Positions 42,361 to 54,395 of a stretch of 64,000 nucleotides of DNA are shown one piece after another. The number at the start of each line of letters is the position of its first letter. Positions within the stretch are counted from its first letter, which is position 1. Where the stretch lies: assembly GCF_907165205.1 (NCBI RefSeq), contig NC_058195.1:26680936-26744935 (forward strand), given 5' to 3'. The notes beneath the pieces are model-generated. The model worked only from the letters and a program-made list of their open reading frames with translations. It was not told the DNA's origin and ran no database searches. The translations under genes were made by a program, and so were the position numbers. The stretch comes from Coccinella septempunctata. Taxonomy: Eukaryota; Arthropoda; Insecta; Coleoptera; Coccinellidae.

Positions 42361-42517
42361 TTGTTGAGTGATATACTTGTGTTATCTTTATTTAGGTAGT
42401 TGTTAATTACTTTCTTGATGTAATATATAGGGTAGTTATTGTCCAGGAGTATGTTGGTTACTTTTTGAATGTTCGTTTTTTTGAATTTATTGTGGCCAAG
42501 TGTTGGGGCTCTGTGGA

Positions 42518-43463
42518 TTAGATTGATAGCGATATTTTTTTTTGTTGGGCACTATGGTTAGATAAACAGTTTAAAAATCTTCCTGAATTTGATGGTTTAG
42601 AGTACCAGTTTGTTATTACTTTGTCATTTTCTCTTGACACCAAGACGTCTAGGAAAGGGATGCTTCCATTATTTTCCTTTTCTGTGGTGAATTTCACTCT
42701 ACCTACTATGGAATGAGTTGAATGTATCAAGGGTTGATTCAATTTTATCTATAGGCAAGAGTAATAAGGTGTCATCTACATAGACTTTCATCAATGGTAC
42801 TATAAAATTCAATTTGTCGCTTACATACTCGAACAGTTCCAGCATCACTAACTCAGCAATGGTTGGGCTAGCAGGGGATCCCATGGATGTACCGTCTAGT
42901 TCTTTGTATATCTTTCCATCAAATGTGAAATATGATGTATCAAACAATATCTCTACAAGTTCAACAAGCTTATCTTTGTTGAGTTCTGTGAAGCAGCTTA
43001 TATAGTTCCATTTTTTCTTCATTAATTGGATAACAAGTGATTCTGGTATGTTCGTGAAAAGGGACACGACGTCCAGGGACACAAGTTCATAATTTGCGGG
43101 CACTTGTATGGTTTTAAGTTCTTCAACCAAAGAGAACGAGTCCTTTACCTTGAATCTTGATGAGGAAAGTACATTATTTAGGATTTTGTGTAGAAATAGT
43201 CCTGCATTGTGGCTTGGGGAACTTATCCAACTTACTATTGGTCTAAAGCTAATCGTCTGTTTGTGGGTTTTCCTCAAGCAGTACAATTGTGGAGGTGTAC
43301 TTTTATGTTTTATTAGGTTTTTGTAGAGTGTGTCCGAAAGCATGTTGTCATCCCTGAGTGTTCTGAAGAATTTATTGGTCTTTTCTTGGTATTTTCTTGT
43401 AGGATCTCTATTGAGGAGCTGGTATGTAGTGTCATCCTCTAGTAGTTTTTCCACTTCTCTCAT
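42518..43463 (-). pseudogene. Reverse transcriptase of PLE copy 2
   Basis: The minus-strand frame 43463-42699 encodes 254 codons of RT: LLNRDPTRKYQEKTNKFF, YCLRKTHKQTISFRPIVS, YELVSLDVVSLFTNIPESL, DGTSMGSPASPTIAELVMLE and catalytic MKVYVDDTLLLLPIDK. A frame change at about 42715 leads to 42518-42690 (GSIPFLDVLVSRENDKVITN). It begins right beside an inserted LINE fragment, which separates it from the N-terminal region. Close copy at 45330-45980 on the opposite strand. Confidence 0.87.
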
Positions 43464-43464
43464 A

Positions 43465-43960
43465 TATTTATTTATTTATTTATTTGAAAAGGATACAGAG
43501 TTGAGGCAAAGCCTATAAAACTCAAAATAAAAACATATACGTTCAACATAAAATCAAGAATACATTGTGTGTACATGAAAATGAGAAAGTGTGAATTAAA
43601 AGAGAGAGAAAAAAAAATCCACTATCACGAGTGTCACCAACGTACGTGACGGCACAAATTGTCGTAGTTGTTTTTGAACGCATTGACAGACTCCGAGTTC
43701 ACAACTGCCGACGGCAAACTATTCCACGCACTAAAAACCCGGTTGGAGATGAAATTTTGCCTCTGCGACGATCTAAAATTTTCCTTAGACAGTTTATATG
43801 CATGACCACGTAGACGTGGCCAAAGCCAAATCCCTATTCAGTACCGGACACCATACAGGGCCAGCAAACTCCAAGATGGGGCGGACATAGGTCTTGAACA
43901 GGGCAGCACACGTTGAAGGCCTTCTGTATCATGAACAGAGATCTTTTAGCCTACTCTTCT
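43465..43960 (-). mobile_element. Second LINE fragment inserted in PLE copy 2
   Basis: A minus-strand 3' fragment with an (AAAT)n tail (TATTTATTTATTTATTTATT at 43466-43485). Its C-terminal coding part, FKTYVRPILEFAGPVWCPVL and an RGHAYKLSK-like block with losses, is the end of RT seen in CR1/L2-type elements. It separates the N-terminal region (to 43993) from the RT (43463) of the PLE, between codons that are adjacent in other PLEs (MYKEE and YMREVEKL). Confidence 0.7.
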
Positions 43961-43992
43961 TTGTACATCAGAACTGTAGTGTTGCCTTTGTC

Positions 43993-44733
43993 TTATCTGC
44001 TCACTACAATATTTGCGTTGTCTTCGATGAATTTGGATGTTGTTTTATAATATTTGTTCAATGGTTCTGGATTTTTGGGTTTTTCTATGAAATTTGATAC
44101 GATTCTCATGCATCTTGATCTGACTGTATTTTTCTCGCTTTCATCAACTGTGAGTGTATAGACAAAGCCCTCAACATCTTTTATTAGTTCTAAAATAGGG
44201 ACATTTTTTGGTATTATGCCGTGTTTGGGGTCCATACCTAGGATGATTCGGGCTTCTGTTGGAACCTCTACATTGGTGTAGTTAGTGAGGAATTTGTTAG
44301 TTTCTGTTATTGTGATGGGCCGTTGTTGTTCTTGAAGTCTCTTCAACTTTCGTCTATTGACTGTTTTGACTTTCTGGAAGAGTCGCTCCGATCTTGTCTC
44401 CTTAAACTGTCTTATTCTTCTCCAGGTTTGGTCGTCAAGAGATGTCTCCAGTGTGTTTTTAAGGAGATTGATGAATTGTTGAAGATTTTTCTTCTTCCAC
44501 AGGGTGATTTTTATCTCTAGATTGAGGACTGATTTCCGAAAATTCCTCATGATGTTGTCCACCTGTCTGGTGTAGGGATGTTCTTCCAATTGGGGTGAGT
44601 ATATTTGTTTGATGTTATTTTTTATGTGGTTGGGATAAACCTTTAATTGTCTGCACTGTAACAAGAAGATCGTTCTATTTTTCATTGCTGTCAGATTTGC
44701 ACTGAGGTTTGTGTATTTTTGCACTTTCGGCAT
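43993..44733 (-). CDS. N-terminal region of PLE copy 2 polyprotein
   Basis: A 246-codon frame, open from MPKVQKYTNLSANLTAMKN through RTIFLLQCRQLKVYPNHI, SVLNLEIKITLWKKKN and IPKNVPILELIKDVEGFVYT to a stop at 43993, just before DKGNTTVLMYKEE in another frame. Basic and glutamine-rich, it is the region before the RT in PLEs, of unknown role. The block order matches copy 1 (5381-6061). Confidence 0.7.
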   Translation of the reverse strand: MPKVQKYTNLSANLTAMKNRTIFLLQCRQLKVYPNHIKNNIKQIYSPQLEEHPYTRQVDNIMRNFRKSVLNLEIKITLWKKKNLQQFINLLKNTLETSLDDQTWRRIRQFKETRSERLFQKVKTVNRRKLKRLQEQQRPITITETNKFLTNYTNVEVPTEARIILGMDPKHGIIPKNVPILELIKDVEGFVYTLTVDESEKNTVRSRCMRIVSNFIEKPKNPEPLNKYYKTTSKFIEDNANIVVSR

Positions 44734-44873
44734 AAGTCATCTCCACAATCCAGTCTAATCCCTTCAAATAATCCACTCGGTAAGCTAAATTGTGTTATGT
44801 TCTCGACCATGTTATTGAACTATATTGGGCATCTTAGGGAATTGGACATAAACTGCTGGTTTTTACAACTTTG

Positions 44874-44910
44874 TCGACGTTTCTGAACCTGTTGGTTCCT
44901 TTATCAAGAC
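44874..44910 (-). ncRNA. Hammerhead-like motif, PLE copy 2 upstream end
   Basis: The same sequence as at 39591-39628, but the reverse complement has GGTTCAGAAACGTCGA: one stem base next to GAAAC has changed, which should weaken stem II. Confidence 0.45.
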
Positions 44911-45000
44911 TGAAAACATTTTTTGGTAAAATACAATACATTTAAGTTGACAAACATCAATTACCTCGTTGTTGGAGAGCATATGGGGGAGTTTCAATTT

Positions 45001-45329
45001 TTCAATTCTAATGTCTTTTCTCGAATGATATCGATTAAAGAAACAAAGTGTTTGACCTAACCTAACTTTTATATAGGTCCTAGAGTTGTCAATGTCAATA
45101 ATGTCATACACTGAAACCCATCACTCGCACAGATCATAGAAATAGTAATCTAATTTAATTCCACAAACATACACTATACTCGCAATAATCAATTGGTCTT
45201 GTATTCTAGTCTATAATCTTCTCAGTTATAGCTGGTATATCGTTCCAGAAATAACTCATCGCTGTCATTGTGTACTATATGTATATTGATTATGTTTATG
45301 ATTTTATTTTGTTTTGTTTTATATTGTCA
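45001..45329. repeat. PLE terminal-repeat module, left member of an inverted pair
   Basis: This 330-bp module reappears in inverted orientation at 46785-47103, with the PLE copy 3 RT-endonuclease region between. It includes TTCTAATGTCTTTTCTCGAA and ends in TTTATTTTGTTTTGTTTTAT. It serves as upstream repeat of copy 2 (minus) and borders copy 3 (plus). Confidence 0.8.
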
Positions 45330-45980
45330 AGATTCAAGGTAAAGGACTCGTTCTCTTTGGTTGAAGAACTTAAAACCATACAAGTGCCTGCAAATTATGA
45401 ACTTGTGTCCCTGGACGTCGTGTCCCTTTTCACGAACATACCAGAATCACTTGTTATCCAATTAATGAAGAAAAAATGGAACTATACAAGCTGCTTCACA
45501 GAACTCAACAAAGATAAGTTTTTTGAACTTGTAGAGATATTGTTTGATACAGCATATTTTACATTTGATGGGAAGATAAACAAACAACTAGACGGTATAT
45601 CCATGGGATCCCCTGCTAGCCCAACAATTGCTGAGTTAGTGATGCTGGAATTGTTCGAGTATGTAAGCGACAAATTGAATTTTCTTGTACCATTGATGAA
45701 AGTCTATGTAGATGACACCTTATTACTCTTGCCTATAGATAAAATTGAATCAACCCTTGATACATTCAACTCATTCCATAGTAGACTGAAATTCACAACA
45801 GAAAAGGAAAATAATGGAAGCATCCCTTTCCTAGACGTCTTGGTGTCAAGAGAAAATGACAAAATAATAACAAACTGGTACTCTAAACCATCATATTCAG
45901 GAAGATGTTTAAACTTTTTATCCAACCATAGTGCCCAACAAAAAAAAATGTCGCTATCAACCTCATCCACAGAGCCCTAA
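45330..45980 (+). pseudogene. Reverse transcriptase of PLE copy 3
   Basis: The frame contains YELVSLDVVSLFTNIPESL, DGISMGSPASPTIAELVMLE, catalytic MKVYVDDTLLLLPIDK and GSIPFLDVLVSRENDKIITN and ends at 45980. The annotated open frame extends upstream to 45270, but those residues (YYMYIDYVYDFILFCFIL) come from the terminal-repeat module and are not part of the enzyme. The fingers before SRFKV are missing. Confidence 0.85.
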
Positions 45981-46199
45981 CACTTGACCACAATAAATTC
46001 AAAACAACATTCAAAAAGTAACTAACATACTCTTGGACAATAACTTCCCTATATATTACATCAAGAAAGAAATTAACAACTACCTAAATAAAGATAACAC
46101 AAGTATACCACTCAACAATATATAACCTGAGCCACCTACTGAGAACAGAAAATTCGGCCGACTAGCCTATTACCCCGAACTTTCATACCGACTTCATAA

Positions 46200-46640
46200 T
46201 ATATTCACACAGTTTGGATGTACTGCAGCATTCTACAACACCCTGGACAGTGGCAGAAGATTTTCCAGTAGAATAAAAGACAAGTTTCCTCCTGATAAAC
46301 AATCAAGTGTAGTATATAAGATTGCCTGCTCGAATTGTGAAGGTGCATATGTGGGGCAAACCAAACAGTACATAGGAGAAAGAATTAAACAACACAAAAA
46401 TGATGCAACTAACACACTCGGTGGTGGAGAATGAAAGACAGCTTTAACCCAACATATAAAAGATGAAGGACACAGGTTCAACTTTAGCGATGTCAAAGTT
46501 CTAAACAAAGAAGTAAACTAATCAAGAAGACTTATCAGTAAAATGATTCATATCATAAAACTGAACTCGATTAATTTTAGAGAACACACCAATAACCTGA
46601 GCAATTTCTATGACAGCACCAGAATGGTTTGCTGACTACA
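46200..46640 (+). pseudogene. GIY-YIG endonuclease of PLE copy 3
   Basis: The plus strand encodes VVYKIACSNCEGAYVGQTKQ and YIGERIKQHKND, an intact GIY-YIG core, followed by a stop (after LGGGE, about 46432), then TALTQHIKDEGHRFNFSD, another stop at about 46520 and LINFREHTNNLSNFYD. Two stops inactivate it. The 3' terminal region follows. Confidence 0.8.
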
Positions 46641-46784
46641 ACAGTGATAGTGAAACAAACTGAACAAAACTATAGTGCGGTGTGAGTTATTTCGGGATGA
46701 TGTACAGATTATAACTGAAAGTGATACACTAGAAACAAACTAATAAGCAAATAATAACGGTTCACAGGTAATAAAAAAATTTAT

Positions 46785-47103
46785 AATATAAAACAAAACA
46801 AAATAAAATCATAAACATAAACAATATACATATAGTGCACAATGACAGCGACGAGTTATTTCTGGAACGATATGCCAGCTATAACTGAGAAGATTATAGA
46901 CTAGAATACAAGACCAATTGATTGCGAGTAGTGTATGTTTGTGGCATTGAATAAGATTACTATTTCTATGATATGTGCGAGTGATGGGTTTCAGTGTATG
47001 ACATTATTGACATTGACAACTCTAAGACCTATAAAAAAGTTAGGTTAGGTTAAACACTTTGTTTCTAAAATCGATATCATTCGAGAAAAGACATTAGAAT
47101 TGT
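46785..47103. repeat. PLE terminal-repeat module, right member of an inverted pair
   Basis: Reverse complement of 45001-45329 with a few differences. Downstream 47104-47310 matches 39690-39890 inverted (the other part of the PLE end). Confidence 0.8.
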
Positions 47104-47314
47104 AAAAAACTAATAGGAGAGCCCTATCTTATCTGGTCTGTACGTGAACTTGTTTTCCAGATCTCATGTCAAAAATTAACGTTCTAAAACTTCCACATGT
47201 ACTTAAATTTAGGAGAAAATTTTATGATCGCGGTTCACTTTCTTAATCTGATAGTCCAGTTTGAATCCCAAATATTTTTTAATTTCCTGAGTTCAAAACT
47301 CTGTAACAACGAGG

Positions 47315-48436
<1,122 letters not shown>

Positions 48437-48439
48437 TTT

Positions 48440-48477
<38 letters not shown>
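48437..48477. repeat. (TA)n tract, about 40 bp
   Basis: Alternating TA between the R2-type fragment and a short RTE-like 3' end. Confidence 0.95.
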
Positions 48478-48479
<2 letters not shown>

Positions 48480-48588
48480 AAGATGACAGCCAACAAGAAG
48501 GAATGGTCGAAGTTCGTTTACGAGGGAAGAATTTAATGTTTGTTTTCTGTTATTATACCCTACACCATTTCATGGTAAAAGGAAATCG

Positions 48589-48592
<4 letters not shown>
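48478..48592 (+). mobile_element. RTE-like LINE, very short 3' end copy
   Basis: GGAAGATGACAGCCAACAAG to GGAAATCGAT, identical to the last 115 bp of the copy at 47541-47850, then a (TA)n tail (48593-48632). Confidence 0.88.

Positions 48593-48632
<40 letters not shown>
48593..48632. repeat. (TA)n tract, about 40 bp
   Basis: Tail of the short RTE-like copy. Confidence 0.95.
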
Positions 48633-48636
<4 letters not shown>

Positions 48637-48696
48637 TAAAGTGTTAATACCACCTCCAAAATAGTAACTCGTTTAACGCTCTCACCTCATATATAT

Positions 48697-48728
48697 CGAT
48701 GTCACCTCCGATTTCGGAGGTGACATCG
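48697..48728. repeat. Perfect 15-bp hairpin
   Basis: CGATGTCACCTCCGA, a two-base TT loop, and TCGGAGGTGACATCG. ACCTCC/GGAGGT words recur nearby (48650, 48919) and at 58230-58450, so it probably belongs to an uncharacterised dispersed element. Confidence 0.88.
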
Positions 48729-49196
48729 TTTTGCCTTGTTTTTTAGCTTGTTAGATTCAGGAGGCTTCAGGGATCAACATATCAAAAAATCGTTTTGAGG
48801 TCACAACGCACCCCGTTTATGTACTGAACAATCTTTTAGTTCGAGTGTATATCACTGGCGCTAGTGTGCCGAGCTGTATATAGAAGAATTGCTCTGCGGG
48901 ACTCTTTGCTGGTTAGCACCTCCGAAAATGGCAACGTTGTACCGTACAAGCAGATGTAGACAGGCGGAATATCAGTATACGGAGGAATTAAGTAAATAGA
49001 GGCGCAGCGCGCTATCTCCTCCATAATTGCAATCCAGGCGGCATATCTCAACAATTTTTATTGCATTCTTTTGTAGGGGAAAGAATCACGTGAAAGAAAA
49101 CCAATCTTAGCTCTCTCGAATGGGATTATGACTGTATACATTTCATCGTGTGTATCTATGCATCCGTTGAACTTCTTTCATCTCAAGCTAACACCA
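48729..49196. other. Non-coding, possible MITE-like flank of the hairpin
   Basis: No gene. GCACCTCCGAAAATGGCAAC at 48916 resembles CCTCCTAAAATCTGGCAACG at 58217, so a degenerate repeat is likely, but its limits are unclear. Confidence 0.35.
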
Positions 49197-49335
49197 TAAT
49201 TCTGAATTTGGCGATTTAATTACTTACTTGAAAACAAATCGATTTGAATCTTGTACATAATAGTGATTCTTTCTATGAAAATGATCTATATAGATAATAC
49301 CACTCATTAGAATAACGAATAAATCAGTAATGTTC
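49197..49335. repeat. Local direct repeat, copy 1 (copy 2 at 50132-50265)
   Basis: TAATTCTGAATTTGGCGA and, further on, ATTGATTCTTTCTATGAAAA-like and ATTAGAATAACGAATAA stretches recur about 935 bp downstream in the same order and orientation. Similarity is good but with indels. A local duplication or two copies of one element. Confidence 0.75.
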
Positions 49336-49692
49336 TTAGAACATAGAATAACAGGAAGGAGCTTTTCTAGGTACACCTAGAGGTAAAATATATCTATATA
49401 TACTATGAAGAACTTTCTTTCAGCTCGAACTTTCGATATTCATTTATATCAACATCGATAGCACTACAAAAATTGTATCACTCACAAGAGCGTAATGCTC
49501 TATGTAGGGAAACGGCTTAAATGGATGATACCAGATAGTTTTTTGTTAAGAATGTACAACTACCTGCAAGATAACACAACAGGAGAAAAATTATTCATTG
49601 TTTCAAACACTTGTTAAAATACATATCGGGCTAAAAACCCTGAATCTACGCCAACACGAATCACGAATTTGTACAATTGGAGATATTTCAAG

Positions 49693-50036
49693 CTATTCCG
49701 TCTCTGGTTTCTGCATGATTTTATCGGGCCAAATGTTGCCTTTTTTTCGGCCGGTTTGATAACCACTGATAGGAAATATTGACGAATTTTCAATGAAGTG
49801 TGAGAAATTTTTGAATTTCTTTTTCCTATTTTCTAATGAATAACCACTGATATATCTATGGGAGATGATTCCCCAACATGAGGGTTCCTCAAACAACTGA
49901 AGAACAGAAGAATCTTCACTTGGAAGGCCGAACCTAGTCGAAAGACCTTCATGGTCATAAGCAAGATTTGGAATACTATTAATTCCACTACTGGGTAAAC
50001 TGAGCTTACCTTCACCCACCTGAAGATGTTATTGTG
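49693..50036 (-). CDS. Uncharacterised minus-strand frame, possibly an exon
   Basis: A 108-codon frame ending at 49693. It reads GKLSLPSSGINSIPNLAYDH, STRFGLPSEDSSVLQLFEEP and ISGYSLENRKKKFKNFSHFI and ends QKPETE. Composition is protein-like, unlike most frames in this AT-rich region. An acceptor-like ACATCTTCAG lies just upstream on the minus strand (about 50020-50030), so a terminal exon is possible. I do not recognise a family. It lies between the two local direct repeats and may be part of the duplicated element instead, or chance. Confidence 0.25.
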
Positions 50037-50131
50037 TCGTGGTTCAAAACTAATTTTGTAAAATCGTATTATCTATTTTGAGTTCAATTGTGGATCTTCA
50101 TCCAGTATCAGTCACATCAATTCAATATATC

Positions 50132-50265
50132 TCTATAATTCTGAATTTGGCGAAATAATTCATTACCTACCTGAAATAAAACCATAATAATATTGATTCT
50201 TTCTATGAAAATTATTTATATAGATAATACTTCCTATTAGAATAACGAATAATCAGAAATGTTAC
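50132..50265. repeat. Local direct repeat, copy 2
   Basis: Second copy of 49197-49335. Confidence 0.75.
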
Positions 50266-50499
50266 ATTGCATATAAAAAAATGAGCTGTTCAGAGAAAGG
50301 AGAATACTTTTTGGAAAAGAATATTCAGAAGTACAGGCCGATCCTAAGGCGTGCCGAATTCCTTATGTGCCGCTCCGCCCGCTCCAAAGACAAAAAATAT
50401 ACTTTTTTTACATATATACGGTGTCCCAGATAAGATGAAAAACATTTTAATGTGAGATAAAGAACACCTCGAGGATTACGAAGAACCCCCACATGTAGT

Positions 50500-51430
50500 A
50501 TCTAAGAGTTCTAGATTCTGATTTACAGGGTGTTTTTCAAATTTAAATGGAAATTGAAACCACTCTATCTCCTGAACGGAGATATTCATCCGAAATTTGA
50601 TATGAAGATAGCTTCTATGAGGTTCCAGAAACTGATTTTTCGTCTTGATAGCGACAATAATTTTTTCTATCGTGTCGATATTCAACATCCTATTGATCTC
50701 ATAACGAAGTGAATTTTGAATTTTTATGGATTTAATCAATTGAATCACTATTGAATGTTAATTTTAGTTTTCATTTGATCGACTACTTAGATCAGTTTTC
50801 TGAAGAGTAACTCGAGGATGGTTCTTCAACAATTATTTATTTTTAAGTAATTTAATTGGTAAAAATAAAATATAAAGTGATCGTTTTCATCCCATGATGA
50901 AGTGAATTTTATATCTTAATGAATTGCATTAAAGAATTAATTGTTCCTACATCTTTGGTTGCAGAGATGATTTTATTTGATGTTATTTTATAGAACGCAC
51001 CGCACCTTTGATTTTTTTTTTGTATTGGATCAAATGAAAATTGGAATAAACATTCAATAATGTATATTTAATTGATTAAATTCGTAAAGATTCAAAATTC
51101 ACTTCGGTATGAAAAGAATAGAATGTTAAATATCAACACGAGAAAAAACTTATTGTCACTATCAAGAAATTGAATAAATAAATTTAAAGTTTACGCAGAT
51201 ATCGAGAAATCATGAAATTCATTGGGTGATTTCGCGAAATTTTAACGACAACGACTGTCCAAATTTACTGTCCTGCAAATAGAATGATATTGATTGCAGT
51301 TTTCTGGAACCTCATGGAAACTATCTCCATTCCAAATTTCGGATGAATAGGCGATTCCGTTCAGGAGATAGAGTTGTTTTAATTTCCGCTCCACTCAAAC
51401 TTTAAAAACACCCTGTAAATGAGAATCAAT
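50500..51430. repeat. Inverted-repeat (foldback) element, arms about 280-400 bp
   Basis: From TTTACAGGGTGTTTTTCAAA (50522) and CTCTATCTCCTGAACGGA (50562) through GAAGTGAATTTTGAATTTTT (50706), the left side is matched by the reverse complement at 51030-51430, which ends TAAAAACACCCTGTAAATGA. The centre is about 250 bp. Arms have diverged by substitutions and short indels. The GGGTGTTTT ends resemble those of the elements at 54664 and 54745. No coding capacity. Confidence 0.82.
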
Positions 51431-54109
51431 AATCTCCCATTTGGATGATGATGTCCCTGCCCTCCGACATCTTCTCTACAGATTTTTATGTTATCTAATC
51501 TACACAATGAAAATGCAATTTACATTTTTAAGTACACGCATGCAGTAACTGTAAGAAGCATCATAATTGAACCCTAGCCGTTTTTGTTTTTACGACCACG
51601 CGATTCTATTTCAAAATCTGGTAATTTTTACAAACCCTAGACATTCCTATCTCGAGTCCCTATCGATAACGATAATTGCTCTCAGATGGTGGTTTGTTCG
51701 ATCTTTACATCACGTTCTTCTGAAGCAAGCATTCTTTTGTTTTTCTTTTTTTCGGTGAAAGGGAACAAGGAATATTCGATTTGACAAGATTGAAAAATTC
51801 AGTTTCATTTAATATTTTTCGTCGTCTCATTCAAAATTTGGATAATTGGAGTTAGAAAGTAATACTCAATAATTGACACTGACTGACAAATGAAGGTGGC
51901 TGTCTGAGGCCATCCCTTTTATTTGGGCGACCGCGTGCCGGACAAGCGCTGCATCGACGATCGACACTACCGTAATAGATAGTGATGAATATTCAATAAG
52001 AATAAGCGATTCCGAACATTTTCAGATTAATTCAAATTATTTCAGAATCGAGAGAAAAAATGCGATAAATTTTACAATATAAAAGAAATGAACGTCGGCT
52101 GAACCCAATGTTGGTCATTGATGTGTTATTCCAGATCGAACGCTCTGTATATTTTCTTTGAATCGGATTGCTCAATGATTTTGAGGAATCCTTTGCTCAG
52201 AAGCATCTATTTTATTATAGATTATGTTTAAATATTGGATTTTCCCGAAAATTTAAAGAACTTGTACCATCTCTCTGGTTTGAATTTTTTAGTGATGTAT
52301 CATAAAGAAAATTACCAATTATATCGAAACAAGTGAGATTTTATGAAGAATTATTCAAAAGAGATTTCATTTTTCGATAGATCATAAAGGATGTAAGGGA
52401 AAAATTAAACAAAATTGAAGTCTTTAGAAGGCCTCGAGTCAACATATTTTGAAATTGCAACCATGTTTTTGTCAAGACATGATGAATCTACAAAATGAAG
52501 TTAATAATATAAATACATACTCGGATACATATGATTGATATACAGATGATTGGTTGGTAAATTCCCAAAAGCTATGATGAACAGCGGACACTATGATGGA
52601 GGCATGATGAAAGGAGAAAGACAAAAGTTAATTTAAGTATTTTCGCATGCTGTTTTATTATTCAAAATAAATGATTCTTATAATCAACAAATCAGGTGCA
52701 ATTGACATTTTTGTTTTGGTCTTCGAAACTAAACTTCTACTATCCAAAATAAGTAGGTACATAGATAAAATATCTCTATATACAGGATATCTGTGAACAA
52801 ATGCGAAGAACTAAGGGAGATGATTCCTTAATGAAAATAAGCGGGGGTAGTTCCTATAAATTTTTTTCCAAATCGACAGCCCTTCCAAAATACAGCCTTT
52901 GGAAGGCGATGACGAGTTTACAGGTTTTAATTTTTTTTACAGAAGCACTGAGTAGATTGTTACCAGTTTCAACTTCGGCAAGCTCGTAGTTTAGGCGGTA
53001 AATTGCTATCGATTTTTTCAATGTGTCTCTCCCTTAAATTCAAAAATTTCTGTGAAAATGTTGAAATTTGAGTTTTTATGCTATTGTCATAGAAGTATAC
53101 GAAACTAGCAGGTCGGGGGGATCCAAGATTTCGGGCCGATTCACCTTAAAAAAACATAATAAAATGAATTTCGTGAATAACTACCGAGGAGAATCCACTA
53201 TTCTCCACTATAAAAAATTAGTATTATTCCAATAATATACCGACTTAATGAATGCTACGTTGCTATTACTATAAGGCCCAGTTGATCACTTCAGGCTTAG
53301 GCCGAGATTTAAGATGATCCAAGATTGATCTGACAGAACTGAACTGAAATGTCAAAATCAATCTAGGACAAACTTTAATCCCGAACTGAACAACTGCTAT
53401 ACATGTAGAGTTTCGGATTTTGCGAGAATCTACTACTTTTTCTTCAAAACAACAACTACGCTGAAGGAAATGTGATTGACTGTTAGCGACACGGAATATC
53501 AACCATCTGAATTCTGTAGTCCATACAAATTTTTTTGAACTCTCATCATACTAATATAGCAGTCTGATACTGAAATCCGTCATTTGACAAAATGAGTTGT
53601 CAGTCATAGACTGACCAACATTTTCGAAAGCTATTGATCTATTAATTAAATCGTTCTATAATTGGTCCTAAATTGACAGTCGTATTGTGAACAACGATAT
53701 GCAGCGGAATATCTAAACACGAAATAAATTCTGAAATGTTTCGGATCATGAGGTTAATTGAATAAGTATATTGTTCGTATCATTTGTTGAACTTCATTAT
53801 TCTAAATATTCTTCAATGAATGAAAATATAATATCAACACACATAATTGATTTATTCGTCATCAAATAATTAAATAAATCGTTTCTCGAAAAGTTTCGAG
53901 TCTTGAGGCAAATATAATATTGAATTATTTACATCATTATTTGTCGAACTTCAAAGTTCTGAATGAATTAAAATCTAAACTTGACAATATACGAGACAGT
54001 TTTCGCAAGAGTTTCAATGAAATCTGAAAATTTTCATCATTCTAGAGCATTCTGGACATCAATAATTCTCGAATCGTCCATGGCATAAATTCAATTTTAT
54101 CCAATATAA
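51431..54109. other. Long non-coding stretch
   Basis: No gene, transposase or clear repeat pair recognised over 2.7 kb. AT-rich. Around 52780-53150 sequence such as ACAGGATATCTGTGAACAAA and GGTCGGGGGGATCCAAGA looks like part of a dispersed non-coding repeat. At 53560-53620 CATTTGACAAAATGAGTTGTCAG-type imperfect palindromes occur. If the kinase gene continues to the right, this is intron. Confidence 0.4.
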
Positions 54110-54395
54110 AGCTGCATTCACAATCAATTCACGGGCCGAAGTGCACTTCTGCACGGAAGCTTAGCAGATGGCGTTCTCCGTTACCTTTCACAATGAAATT
54201 CAAGACAAAATTTCTTGCAAGTTGCAAACTATCACTTCGGCAAGGAATTTCGTGCCGGCTATAGATGATGCTGATGCTTATGTTTTGATCAGTTACATTT
54301 TTGATTCATTTGAGTATTTGGTTCCAAGATTATTGCGAATGGTAAATTTCGTGCCGAAGTGCACTTCGGCCCGCGAATTGATTGTGAATGCAGCT
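54110..54395. mobile_element. 286-bp MITE with 40-bp TIRs and TAA duplication
   Basis: AGCTGCATTCACAATCAATT starts the left TIR and the right TIR is its reverse complement over about 40 bp with one or two mismatches (one at the CACGGG/CGCGGG position). TAA flanks both ends (54107-54109, 54396-54398). This suits a PIF/Harbinger-type MITE. A 76-codon open frame inside has no family features. Confidence 0.88.

Larger units (their letters stand above)
39566..45330 (-). mobile_element. Penelope-like element, copy 2, with terminal repeats and two inserted LINEs
   Basis: Minus-strand PLE. In order: upstream terminal repeat (45330-44848), N-terminal region (44733-43993), RT (43463-42518), linker, GIY-YIG (about 40470-40061) and downstream terminal repeat (40050-39566). 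The repeats share their ends directly (GACATAAACTGCTGGTTTTT at 39562-39582 and 44845-44864), as in PLE pseudo-LTRs, each with a hammerhead-like motif. LINE fragments were inserted at about 40575-42360 and 43465-43960. Stops in the endonuclease and the insertions make it defective. Confidence 0.82.

Noticed and set aside
45055..45066. CCTAACCTAAC-like sequence as insect telomeric repeat
   Set aside because: Only about two units inside a PLE terminal module; too short for an interstitial telomere.
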